NCBI RefSeq assembly: GCF_036323735.1
Contig: NC_086021.1
Span: forward strand, 159,932,976 to 159,996,975
Origin: Rattus norvegicus
Taxonomy: Eukaryota > Chordata > Mammalia > Rodentia > Muridae
Reading direction: 5' to 3'
DNA: 64,000 nt
The position numbers were made by a program, and so were the translations under genes. The notes under the pieces are model-generated. The model was not told the DNA's origin and ran no database searches. It saw only the letters and a program-made list of their open reading frames with translations. Every line of letters begins with the position of its first letter. Position 1 is the first letter of the stretch. Positions 46,501 through 55,799 of the stretch are shown one piece after another.

Positions 46501-49141
46501 GGGTCCCCTGACAACTGGACCAGGGAGAGGGGGTTGTCTCTGACTCTGTTGCCTGACATTGAATCCCCTTCCCTTAACTGGACTGCCTGGTTTGGCCTCA
46601 GTGTGAGCGGGTGCTCTTAGTCTTGCAGAACCTGGATGTCTCTTGGTAGACTCGTACCCAAGGTGGCTTTCCCTTCTCGGAGAAGGAAAGTGGGTAATGG
46701 GGGGGGTTGTAAAAATGAGACTGGGAGGGGGTCTGTGATCCGGATGTAAAGTAAATAAAAAATTAATTAGTGATGAAAAATGACTTTACAATTATATAAA
46801 AGCCCTATTGGCCAGAAAAGGAAAATATACTTAGCGATATGCACAACCAAAGACAGCAATTCCCACATTCTAGACACTGACTATGTGCTTTCAATTATTT
46901 TTCATAAATAAAATAAAAAGACAAGGGTAGCTGGTATTATTGCCCTGCCAGATCACACAGGTCAAGTTGCTGTGATGAAGTTGGGATCCAAATGTCATAT
47001 TCTGTAAAGCCAATGCTACTAGGCTACTAACTGTCTTTTCTAACCAGAGTTCCACAGATCACCCCGTTCCAGCTGCCTCCCTCCTCCACTCAATGTCCAC
47101 GTGGACGTTTCAGACAAGCAGGGTTTGTGACATCAAACCTTTGTCAAAGTCCACCCTGCCCTGATGCACACGTGTCTTAGAGACATAGCCCAGGAAGCTT
47201 GTGCATACATTCCCCTGAAAACGATACCATTCAACTGTGAGGCTATCTACCCATAGTCAACATACCAAAAGATCTCAGGGTAAGGAAAGCTAGAGGCTAA
47301 ACTATTGCCAGACTCATTGATGAAATGTAAATTTAAAAAGTCCTATAAAAGAAAAAAAGTCAAAAATAGAAAGTAGAATTGCCCAACCATTTTTTTATTT
47401 GAGTAAAGACAAAAGTAACGAAATAATTACCAATTTTGTTTCTATATCAGTGATATCACCCTGAAACGGCATATTTGGATTATAATATTCTAGGTTGTGC
47501 TTTGGAGTGTCCCGAGTCAATGGATACTCGGGGTGAAGAAGAACATGAGAAATGGCCACCGAGACTTGCGGCAGATACGAAACATTCTGTGAGTCTGGAA
47601 GACTTAATATCCCCCAGAGTAAAATAGTTTTATATTGATTCATGGAAATGATAAGATTTGCACATATTGAATTTACAATCTAGTATTTAAATTAATATCA
47701 ACCGTTTCCTTCTTTCTTTTAAAGTGACAGGATTTCTCGCCAGTCACGTGATGCTGTTTCTGCAGGAAATGCCCTCGCGGAATAAATTTTACTTGCATTT
47801 TGCCTTTATTCTTATTAATATACGGAAAAGAAAGAAGCACCCTATGAAGATAGCTTTTTGGGTTTTAACAGCACATCAAATTGAGGATTTCATCTCACCC
47901 TACAGAGAGGCAGTCGGTTCCCTGCTGAGAGCCCCAAGACCCTGGCCAGACCTCTGCCAGCTACAAGCTCCATCCACTCTTCTGTCCAAGCCCGTGTTCT
48001 GCAGGACAGTTTCACTGGGTCTGTGGTTTTGTTTGTTTTTGTTGTTTTGGGTTGTTTTTTGTTTTTTTTTTTTGCATAAGTCTCTATGAGCTCGCATCCC
48101 CAGACTCTCAGTTTTTTGCCCCACCGTAGAAAGAAGGTCTTGCTTCCTTTTCTTTCCCCCACAACACGCTAAGATTCCCTCCTCCCGTAGAAAAATAGAT
48201 GAACTCCGAACCGAACTCTAACTACAACAGAATGAGAGAATGGCTTCTCCCGCCTGTTGGTATTGGGTAGAAGACGATAAAGAGAGAAAGAGAAGCTAGA
48301 GACCCAGAACTTCCTTCTCAGCACCAGGAGAGGCCAAGAGTTCAGCTTACCACCAGCCCTCTCAAACTACCAGTCAGTTCTGTCGATACGAGACAGACAC
48401 CAGTCCTCCCGATTATTCGCCACCCCAAAACTGGTACTAAGTGCTCAGAGAAAGGGGCCCGCGGGTCTGATCACTAGATCCATCAGAACGAACCTTTGGT
48501 GACTGTCCCAACCCGCAGGAATGGGGCTTGGAAGCAGAGGCTGCGGTTTGGAAACCCGCAGGATGTACAGGGGTCTCTTGGGTCCGAGATCCCTCTGGGA
48601 TCCCAGCAGCCCGGAGATTTGGGATGTCTCAGAGGGCAACCAAGCGTTACCTAGGTGCTTCTGGACCTTTTGAGGATTGGAGGCGGGAAGCATTGACTAA
48701 ATTACCCGACGTGGAGATGTTCTCACTGCGCTGCTGGCTGCCGAGCGCAGGCGGCGGGTGGACCGGGCTCTGGGCGACAGCAGGCTCGGGTCCTGCAGGC
48801 GGCAGAAGCCGCAGATCGGCGAGCAGTAGGCAGCGTGCGCGAGCGGCGGTCGCGGAAGGGGGCTGTGCCCCGAAGCCGCAGAGGAGGCCCAGGCCCAGCG
48901 GGAGAGCTCCGCGAGCAGGGCAGGTGCCGCAGAGTCCCGGCCCCGGTCCTGGCCCTGTTGCCTCCGCTGGAGCTTCACAGTTGGATCTTAGCCCAGGCTC
49001 CGCTGGAGTCGGCAGGTCTGCCTCCAATCCCAGCAGGTCGTTGATGGCGAAGCTTCGAAGGCGAGAGCCGGTGGGGGGACAGCCTGGCGCCAGGGCTCTA
49101 CTCCTGGAACGCCCATCCAAAAGCCCATCCCGGCCCGTCAT
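43246..49141 (-). CDS. Vsx1: Vsx1, visual system homeobox 1: complete coding region, five exons
   Basis: Vsx1 is a nuclear paired-like CVC homeodomain transcription factor needed for late differentiation of subsets of retinal cone bipolar cells; human VSX1 variants have been linked to corneal and retinal disease. Coding exons 48706-49141, 46256-46334, 45863-45986, 44716-44893 and 43246-43538 total 1110 nt, or 369 residues plus TGA (human about 365). Visible parts in order: an eh1-like repressor octapeptide FAINDLLGL (31-39); a Pro/Ala-rich region; a basic nuclear-localisation stretch KRKKRRHR (165-172); the homeodomain at about 168-227, with Gln at position 50 (Q217) and N218 at position 51; the CVC domain from about 228 to 273; and an acidic, Ser-rich tail containing DVAIDLSSS. 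Every junction has AG/GT sites and compatible phase. All five exons look intact. Confidence 0.97.
43592..43740 (-). mobile_element. B1 SINE in Vsx1 intron 4
   Basis: Reverse-complement B1 (TTAAGACAGGGTTTTTCTAT, then CTGCCTTCCTCTGCCTCGGC on the plus strand), about 55 bp from the exon 5 acceptor and in the same orientation as Vsx1. Confidence 0.88.
44716..44893 (-). CDS. Vsx1: Vsx1 coding exon 4 (recognition helix and CVC domain)
   Basis: This 178-bp exon begins VWFQNRRAKWRKREKRWGG and continues through MAEYGLYGAMVRHCIPLP to CAPWLLG. It supplies the DNA-recognition helix and the CVC domain that defines the VSX1/VSX2 (Chx10) family. The acceptor is AACCAG (44895-44894) and the donor TCTGG|GTAAG (44715-44714). 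The last G joins GG of exon 5 to form Gly273. Confidence 0.96.
45510..45612 (-). mobile_element. B3-type SINE fragment in Vsx1 intron 3
   Basis: TTGTGTGCACGAGTGTAGAAGT and CTACCAAGTGGGTACCAGAG on the plus strand suggest part of a reverse-orientation B3. Weak match. Confidence 0.4.
45863..45986 (-). CDS. Vsx1: Vsx1 coding exon 3 (homeodomain helices 1-2 and start of helix 3)
   Basis: This 124-bp exon encodes TVFTAHQLEELEKAF through LPEDRIQ, the N-terminal arm, helix 1, helix 2 and the turn of the homeodomain. The acceptor is TACAG (45988-45987) and the donor ATACAG|GTGTCT (45862-45861). It ends exactly after Q213, so the intron splits the homeodomain just before the VWFQNRR recognition helix, a classic paired-like position. 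Confidence 0.96.
46256..46334 (-). CDS. Vsx1: Vsx1 coding exon 2
   Basis: This 79-bp exon lies between a CCAACAG acceptor (46336-46335) and a CACAG|GTATG donor (46255-46254). It completes D146 and encodes GDSPSEEKNDPKMSLTLGK followed by the basic RKKRRH stretch that leads into the homeodomain. The terminal AG joins a G in exon 3 to make Arg172. Confidence 0.95.
46335..48705 (-). other. Vsx1: Vsx1 intron 1 (2.4 kb)
   Basis: Holds the L1 3'UTR fragment near its 3' end and otherwise AT-rich unique sequence, including an 82-codon minus-strand open stretch at 47395-47643 of unknown meaning. The 500 bp nearest exon 1 is GC-rich and continuous with the exon 1 CpG island. Confidence 0.85.
46440..46775 (+). 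mobile_element. L1 3'UTR fragment in Vsx1 intron 1
   Basis: The stretch beginning ATGTAGGGGCTAGACCTAGG and ending GGATGTAAAGTAAATAAA matches the tail of the rodent L1/Lx 3'UTR in sense on the plus strand, so antisense to Vsx1. It starts about 105 bp from the exon 2 acceptor. Confidence 0.8.
48706..49141 (-). CDS. Vsx1: Vsx1 coding exon 1
   Basis: Residues 1-145 plus one base. The start is the ATG at 49141-49139 (MTGRDGLLDG), with A at -3. The frame is open upstream to a GTG at 49192, but no ATG precedes it. The exon encodes the eh1-like octapeptide FAINDLLGL and the GALPLGLGLLCGFGAQPP motif shared with human VSX1. The donor is GTCGG|GTAAT, with GT at 48705-48704. The exon is CpG-rich, which creates long overlapping frames on the other strand that are not genes. 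Confidence 0.95.
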
Positions 49142-49222
49142 GCTTCTCAGCCCTCTAGGCCAGCAGCGGGGAATTGAGTCCTTTCTGGCCACCTGTGCGG
49201 AGGATGCCAGTTCAGGCGACCC

Positions 49223-49230
49223 CTTTTATG
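49223..49230 (-). promoter_or_regulatory. Vsx1: TATA-like box of Vsx1
   Basis: The minus strand reads CATAAAAG here, 82-89 nt upstream of the ATG. A TATA element at this point predicts transcription starting near 49195-49200 and a 5'UTR of about 55-60 nt. A single, sharp start would suit a cell-type-restricted gene. Motif and spacing only; no transcript evidence. Confidence 0.5.
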
Positions 49231-49271
49231 CTGGAGAAGCTGTCCGTGAGACCTAGACGGCCTTGAAGGCG

Positions 49272-49276
49272 CCAAT
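49272..49276 (+). promoter_or_regulatory. Vsx1: CCAAT box upstream of Vsx1 (reverse orientation relative to the gene)
   Basis: GCCAATCAGC on the plus strand (ATTGG when read with the gene) lies about 75 nt upstream of the start predicted from the TATA-like box, the usual place for an NF-Y-type CCAAT element. Confidence 0.45.
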
Positions 49277-50107
49277 CAGCAGGGAGCAGACGCATTCAAG
49301 CGCCCACCAGCGAGGTTCAGATGCCATCAGCTCCCCTCCCCTGAGCTGTTGCCCTCTCAGCGGCGGTCCTCCTAGTCACCTCTTTTCTCTCTCCAGCTGT
49401 TCCTTACCCTGCAACCCCACCCCTATTCTCTGGACTGAGAGGAAAAGTGAGCAACAAGGGTTGTATTTTCTCCCCTCTCCTGTGAAACCCACAAGTTCCA
49501 CATCCTTAGTGGGTCTCTCTTCTGGACACCCCTGGCCTTCAAAAACCTCACAGTCCCAACTCCTGTAAGATCTAGGGAGGGTTCCCAAGCACACACTCCC
49601 GACCCCACTACCACCCAAACCACACCCGCCAGTCTCTTCAACTCCTGCACCCGGTCTGAAAATCCCTGAAGAAAAGTTAGCACTCTGTGTTTAACCCACC
49701 GCCGGCCACTCTCCCTCCAGCCAAAGGCCCTTCCATCACTAGATCTTTAAGGGCTCGGCCATAGAGTGCAATCTATTCCCAAATTCACTTGGTGCTGCAA
49801 AGGGGCAGGAGAAAGGAGAGGTAGGTGTGGACTAGGAGGACTAAAACCTTGGACAGGTTTAACAGAAATATACACAGCCCAGTGAAAAATTAATTTCATG
49901 TAAGCGGTGGGTATTGTTTTAGTGTAACGGTGTACCGTATTTAATTCAGCAATCCTAAATGGGGTCGGGGAGGTGGAATAAACAGGCCCGTCTATTGGGA
50001 CTACTCACTGAGACTAACAAATTTCTGTTAGGATTTATGATTAGTCAAAGATAACCTGCCTGGCACTTAGGAACTCCATATTTGTTGAAATTGGAGCTAA
50101 TTAAAAC

Positions 50108-50280
50108 AGGTAGGTGGCAGCTGGAGAAATGGCTCAATGGTTAAGAGCACTGACTGCTCTTGCAGGGGAGCCACAGGGCAGCTCACAACTGTCTGTGACT
50201 CCAGGGCCAGGGGATCTGGCACCCTCACAAAGACATACATCACTGCATATAAACAAGCAAACAAACAAATATGAACAAAC
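50108..50280 (+). mobile_element. B3-type SINE upstream of Vsx1
   Basis: Sense head GCAGCTGGAGAAATGGCTCA and GAGCACTGACTGCTCTTGCA, a diverged body, and an AAACAAGCAAACAAACAAAT tail. It lies about 970 bp upstream of the Vsx1 ATG. Confidence 0.75.
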
Positions 50281-51670
50281 ATGGGCGAGCCCTCTTGTCT
50301 CAACCGCCAGCCCAGGTGCCCACCCTCTCTTGGGGCCCTGCTCTCTTGTACTTCTCAAAATGGCCAGGCTTCCAAACCAGGCAGACAGACAGCAGAGCTT
50401 CAGGGGACCCACGGAGATATGTATGGCTGGGCTTCCTCCACCTGGAACCGGGTCAGAGCCCTGCACAGTGAGTCTCCCTTGCTGTCCTCGCTGTTTGAGG
50501 GCGCCAACGCTAAGCCTGAGGATTAAGCAAGGGGCTCTAAGGAAGACAATAACAAGAGGCTGCGCATTAACTTCCATTATTAAAAGAAGACCCAAATCTC
50601 CCCTCCAAGCTGTTCTCCCGGATTAGCAAACCAGTAACTTTCCTTCAGGATAATTGTCTGTTCAGTCGCGCACCAGAGGGATGGATGGATGGGTGGGGAG
50701 AAATCCTTTTCAGCTCTGCCAGGAATGTTGCTCAAAATTCACCTCTAGAGTTAGGGGAAGGTGTCAGAGATATAGAGACGTGCCAATTAGCAGCTGTGAG
50801 CCTTCATGAATCCAAACTTAGGCTTGCAGCTAAGAAAGATGCTCAGGAGCCTGAGTTGGTGACTCAACCCGGGTCATCTCAAATAGGAGAGGCTACAGAG
50901 ACCTTGCCACGGGACTGCGGCTGAGGTCCAGATCTTAGAGCTGCTCTCTCCTAGATTCTACCTCAGGAGGTGGAAGGTTACCCAGATGACAGACTCCCCA
51001 CACCCCAGGTAGATGCTGGAGATACAAAGCAACCAAACGGTTGGGGATGGGAGAAACAGCCTACTTCATCCACTGGGGACAGCCCAGAACAGCCTGAGGA
51101 AGAAGACCTTACCAAATAAACCCATTTTGCTGATGAGAGGTTACTCAAACAAACCAATGTGTCTCATGGAACAAGGAAAGAAAAATGGGGAAAGTGAGGC
51201 AGAGACCAGCTGAGGAAGGAGCTGGGCTAGGGTGCTAAGGGTTTAAGGGGTCCTGCTATTTCTGAACAGAGGCACCCCACTGCTGCCTGCTGCCCAACTG
51301 GCAAGATGGTGGGGGTCTGCAGGGACTCTACTAGGAGGGCTGGATCTTTGCGTACCTTTCTGGCAAAGGCAAGTGATATTGAAGAATTCTCTCATGGGGC
51401 CTTCGAGATGGCTCAGAAGCCAAGGAGTCCTGAACCCACATAGAAGAAGGAGTCCCTCTGTGGAGACTGATTGGCTGTCATGGTCCTCTTCCTACTAAGG
51501 CCACTGCACCCAACTGATGTCACAAGTCCAATACTGGCACCAAGGGATGGAGACCAAGGAGCAAGAGATGGGGACAGTGCTTCACTCAGTGTCCTTGAAC
51601 ACCTCTAGTAGTTTAGGAGACAGGGGGCACTAGAGATGGATCTACCACTGAACCCACCCACACTGTATGT

Positions 51671-51703
51671 CTCCCCACCCCCACCCCCACCCCCACCCCC
51701 AGG
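51671..51703. repeat. (CCCCCA)n hexanucleotide repeat
   Basis: About five C-rich units; the other strand is G-rich, with runs of four to five G that could form a G-quadruplex. Confidence 0.85.
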
Positions 51704-52119
51704 CGGATAAAGACGGGCTGGGAAGTTTGCACCTACTTTGGTAGTATGGACTCCTCTTGGCCTCTTCTCACCATGGGCAGACCCTAAATCTGTTAAGGAG
51801 TCCAGATCTGTCTTCATCATCCAGGATTATCTGGGATTTAACTAATCAAAGTTTCTCCTCTCGTTATTTTCAGGGAAGGTTTCCAGCCCCTCTCTGTTGC
51901 CAACTACGGATGTGGCAAGTCACTGCTTCTCCAGTTTGCCCAGTTTAGGTTCACAGAACCAGGCTGGGGCTTTCCTAACTGGGGCTGGTCCAGACACTGC
52001 TCTTCAACTTTCAGAACCGCTGCTGGCCTGGCTGCTGTTCAGCGTTTCAGATACAGCAGGAGTGGGATAGCACACGGGACGCTCATATCTGCTTCTCTGC
52101 CCTCGTGAAATGTTGTTAG

Positions 52120-52245
52120 AGCCCTGCATTTTGGCTCATGCCTGTAATTGCCATACTTGGGATACTGAGACAGGAAAATCACTACTCATTGGAAGTCAAC
52201 AGGTCACCTGCACTACAGGGTAAAAACCTATTTCAAAACAAAACC
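52120..52245 (+). mobile_element. Old B1-like (7SL-derived) SINE
   Basis: TTTTGGCTCATGCCTGTAATTGCC, CTTGGGATACTGAGACAGG and an A-rich end fit a proto-B1-type monomer. Confidence 0.5.
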
Positions 52246-53080
52246 AATCAAACAAAACCAAAGTTGTAGGAGAGCGGTTTTCCCTGCCCCTGCCCTTTCC
52301 TTGGTCAGCCTGCCTAACTTACTCCTGGCCCCGCCCCTCAGCTTCATATCTTTTCCCTTGGGATTCTCTTGATTCTTGAGTCCACCTTGCCAACTAGCCA
52401 TGTATGACAAGAATTAGCAGGTTCTGAGAAGCCCTGGATCACAGAACAACAGAAGTTGATTATACATCCTCCATTCTACCACAGACATGGGCCGTGCACT
52501 GTCTCTGCAAGACCCTAGTAGGAGTTTCCAGTATTCAGTAATGACCACATTCCACACGGCTTTCTCCTTCCCAGATGGCTGGTGTCCCACTAAGAATCCA
52601 TCCTTGGACCCTTGCACTAGGCCAGACCCAGATCCTGAGGTAAACATGGACTACTAACTTTTTATCCTGCCTCTGTCCAGGAAATCTTTCTTGTGAAGAC
52701 AGAAATTCCTTAAGCCCACAACACAAAGTCTCAGCACTGATCTACTAGGAGTGTGACTGAGGCCACACACTTGTTTCAAGGAGGACAATTGTAATGTCTG
52801 TTTCCGATCCCTCCCCATTCATGGATGAGGCAATGGCAACTTCGCATGGCTCCTTCTCCTGCTTCTCTGATGTCCCTCTGTCCTGAGAGCCTACCCTCCC
52901 ATAAGTCTGCACTCAAACACTGTCTTCAGCTTTGTATCTAGGGACCCCACCTTCAAGTACTTCCTGTCCTGTCTTGCTTTCTCACTGTGTTCCCTGAAGT
53001 TATCTTCAGATTGATATCTCCCAGAATGCCTGACTGAGCATCCACACCTGGGCATCCCTCTCCTTCATGGTGGAGCTCAC

Positions 53081-53327
53081 AGCACAGTACCATCTCCCCA
53101 ACAAGAATTTTCAGATTTGTCTCCAGCCTGGGACACACTCTTGGAGCCTGTCTCTATTTTACAGGCATGTTAGGAAAGTGCTGAGAGCCCAACAGGAACT
53201 GGATTCAGTGTCCCCCCCTCCAGCCCACCTCTCCCCAGTATGCCTGTAAAATAGAGACAAGCTTCAAGAGTATGCCCCATGCTGGAGACAGATTTAAATT
53301 TTCTTGTTGGGGAGATGGTACTGTGCT
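53081..53327. repeat. 88-bp imperfect inverted repeat with 71-bp spacer
   Basis: Left arm 53081-53168 and right arm 53240-53327 are reverse complements with 10 mismatches in 88 positions (about 89%) and no gaps. The outer 27 and inner 18 positions pair perfectly. It does not resemble any SINE or L1 I recognise. It lies about 3.9 kb upstream of the Vsx1 ATG. Confidence 0.93.
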
Positions 53328-53672
53328 CTGACCTTTTTTGTGGGAACCCAGATCTAGATCATCTACAAGCTCTGGAACAAGGACCAGTGCTGAGCTGGTA
53401 GTGCCTGTGTTCTACAGCTGTTTCCTCTGAATTAAAACTGAGGAAAATTAAAAGGCACAGGAAGTTCATAAAACTCACAGGGAGCAGGAAGTTCAGAGAG
53501 ATGCAAGATTTTTAAGGTGAATAAGCCTTCATGCGTTATCACCCACTCTGCATGGGCTTTGCTTTCAGTGATATCCCTGTTTGGAGTTATCTGTGCCTAA
53601 GAAACCTCTTATTATATTCTATAAACAACTGCAACAAACTCATTCATTTACCAAGCTAGACTTGGGTGGAAT

Positions 53673-53674
<2 letters not shown>

Positions 53675-53714
<40 letters not shown>

Positions 53715-53788
53715 GAGCTGGGGACCGAACCCAGGGCCTTGCGCTTGCTAGGCAAGTTCTCTACCACTGAGCTAAATCCCCAACCCCA
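53675..53788 (-). mobile_element. ID SINE (young, 39-nt pure tail)
   Basis: ID element (BC1/tRNA-Ala-derived) in reverse orientation, body about 53714-53788. The tail is 39 uninterrupted T on the plus strand (53675-53713). GGTGGAATTC is duplicated at 53665-53674 and 53789-53798. A long uninterrupted tail suggests recent insertion. Confidence 0.97.
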
Positions 53789-54055
53789 GGTGGAATTCTT
53801 TTTGTGGCCTGTAGTCACTGCCATTTTTTCCTATCTTCCCAGAAAAGATCATGAAACAACCTGGCACAGAGTGAATGAGTCCTGGGTAGAATGCTTGAAC
53901 TGTGGGCTTGTTATAAGATTCACTTTCTTTGGAGAACTTCAACTTCTCTTCATTACTTTTCTGGTCCCCAAATCTGAGCCTACTCCTAAAGACCTGAGAC
54001 ATCTGGGAGCATTGCTTTCTGTCTTCTGTGGTGTCCCAAATACTCAGGAGGAAAG

Positions 54056-54058
54056 AAT

Positions 54059-54117
<59 letters not shown>

Positions 54118-54165
54118 GAAGGAAGGAAGGAAGGAAGAAAGGAAGGAAGGAAGGAAGGAAGACTC
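54056..54165. repeat. (GAAA)n/(GGAA)n purine repeat
   Basis: About 110 bp of purines on the plus strand: GAAA units, then GGAA units with one GAAA interruption. Frames of Lys/Glu or Phe/Leu/Ser across it are repeat products. Confidence 0.95.
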
Positions 54166-54811
54166 AATAGAACTTTCACAGACCAGCTCAGGAGTGGGTT
54201 CCTCAATTGCAGAGGTAGACCATTGGATGTCCCCATTGGCACTGGCATTTTGGCTCCAAGTAACCACACATTAAATTCTATTTTTGTCCAGGTTGAAGTT
54301 TTGTTTACAAAGGCCACAAGGTTGGAAGCCAAGGCTGGGTGGGCTCTGAGAGTAGTTGTAGCCAGACCTTGGCAGGACTCAATGCCAACAGAGACAAGGC
54401 TGTCCATTTATCAGTCCAAGCAAAGAGCAGCAGCAGGCAGGTTTAACTTATTCTAACTCTTTCTCCCAGCACTCTGTTTAGCCAGACATACCCAAATCAC
54501 CCAGAGAAAGCCTCCTTAAGAAGTAGAGCAGAGAAGAGAGGAGATGTGTCCAGGCAGAGCACAGCACTTCCTGAACCTAGCAAAGATGCTGCATTCTTAG
54601 ATGAATACCAAAGACAGAAAATAGCATCCCAGACACATTTTATTCCCATAGCTACAGTGCTACTCAAGCCTTGCACATGCCCGAGAGGAAAGTATTCTGA
54701 ATTGTCCTGTCCTTGGTCCTATGGCTCAAGGACACACCTTTGTCACACACTTCTGGGACTTCTTTGTTTCTCCTCATCCTGGTGTTTCCTGTCTTTCCTT
54801 GTTTAAAAAAT

Positions 54812-54973
54812 ATCAACTTGAGGCTAGTGAGATGGCTCATGGGCTAAGAGTGCATGTTATTCTTACAAAGGACCTGAATTCATCCCGACACTCATGTCAC
54901 ATAGACCACAACCTCCTAGAACTCCAGAACCAGGATATCCAGTGCCTTTGGCCTCCTCAGCCCCCCAGGATTT

Positions 54974-55025
<52 letters not shown>

Positions 55026-55105
55026 GGGGGGGGGAGTGGTAGGGGAGAGACAGAGAGACAGAGAGAGACAAACAGGCAGACAGACACAGAGAGAGACAGA
55101 AATTT
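54812..55105 (+). mobile_element. B2/B3-type SINE with (CA)n, G12 and GA-rich tail
   Basis: Sense SINE (GGCTAGTGAGATGGCTCATG) to about 54974, then (CA)24 at about 54976-55023, a run of 12 G, then GA/CAGA-rich sequence to 55105. Confidence 0.8.
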
Positions 55106-55120
55106 TAAGATAAATATGTC

Positions 55121-55275
55121 AGCCAGGAGGCGGTGATGCATGACTTTACTCTCAGCACTTAAGGGCAGAAGTAGACAAATGTCTATGAGTTCAAGGCCAG
55201 CCTGGTCTACAGAGTAAGTTCCACAATAGCCAAGACTACACAGAGAAACAGAATTTGTCTTGAAAAACAAAAATA
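55121..55275 (+). mobile_element. B1 SINE
   Basis: Sense B1 (GCCAGGAGGCGGTGATGCAT to ACAGAGAAACAGAATTTGTC) with an A-rich tail. Confidence 0.9.
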
Positions 55276-55324
55276 TAGCTAAGTAAGTAAATAAATAAAT
55301 CTTTTCAAAAATATAAAAGATTTT

Positions 55325-55561
55325 GGAGGTTGGAGAAATGGCTCAGTTGGTAAACTGCCTGCCTCAAACATGAGGATCTGAGTTTAGAACCCCAGTACTC
55401 ATGTAAAAAAGTAAGGAACAGAGGAACACGGTTATAATTCTAGCACTGGGGAAGTAAAAGCAAGAAGGCCTTAATGGGTAACCAATCTAGCCTGCTTGGT
55501 AAACTCTGGGCCAGTAAATGATCTTTTCTTAAAAAAATGAGTGATGCCTAAGAAACAACAG

Positions 55562-55604
<43 letters not shown>

Positions 55605-55651
55605 CACACACACATGCACACACACACATGCACACACACACATGCACACAC

Positions 55652-55698
<47 letters not shown>
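55325..55698 (+). mobile_element. B4-type SINE followed by a long (CA)n
   Basis: ID-like head (GGTTGGAGAAATGGCTCAG) plus a B1-like right part (ATTCTAGCACTGGGGAAG), the composite plan of B4, to about 55520. About 135 bp of CA repeat with CACG/CATG interruptions begins at 55564. Confidence 0.75.
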
Positions 55699-55699
<1 letters not shown>

Positions 55700-55799
55700 T
55701 TTCGGAGGAAAATTTAAAGACAGGCCATATTCTGGATTGTAGAACACACTAACAAATGTAAAGGAATAGGAGCCATGCAAAGGACCACTACAGCACTCC

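Noticed and set aside
49142..49192. N-terminal extension of Vsx1 upstream of the chosen ATG
   Set aside because: The frame is open but the only upstream initiator is GTG, and the chosen ATG has a good context and matches the family N terminus.
48528..49256. A 242-codon plus-strand open frame opposite Vsx1 exon 1
   Set aside because: It is the mirror frame of a GC-rich coding exon, kept open by the CpG content. Its Arg/Pro/Gly-rich translation matches no family I know, and Vsx1 on the other strand explains the sequence.
53772..54407. A 211-codon minus-strand frame with a Phe/Leu/Ser-rich middle
   Set aside because: The middle is the complement of the (GAAA)n/(GGAA)n repeat and one end is ID sequence; no conserved domain.
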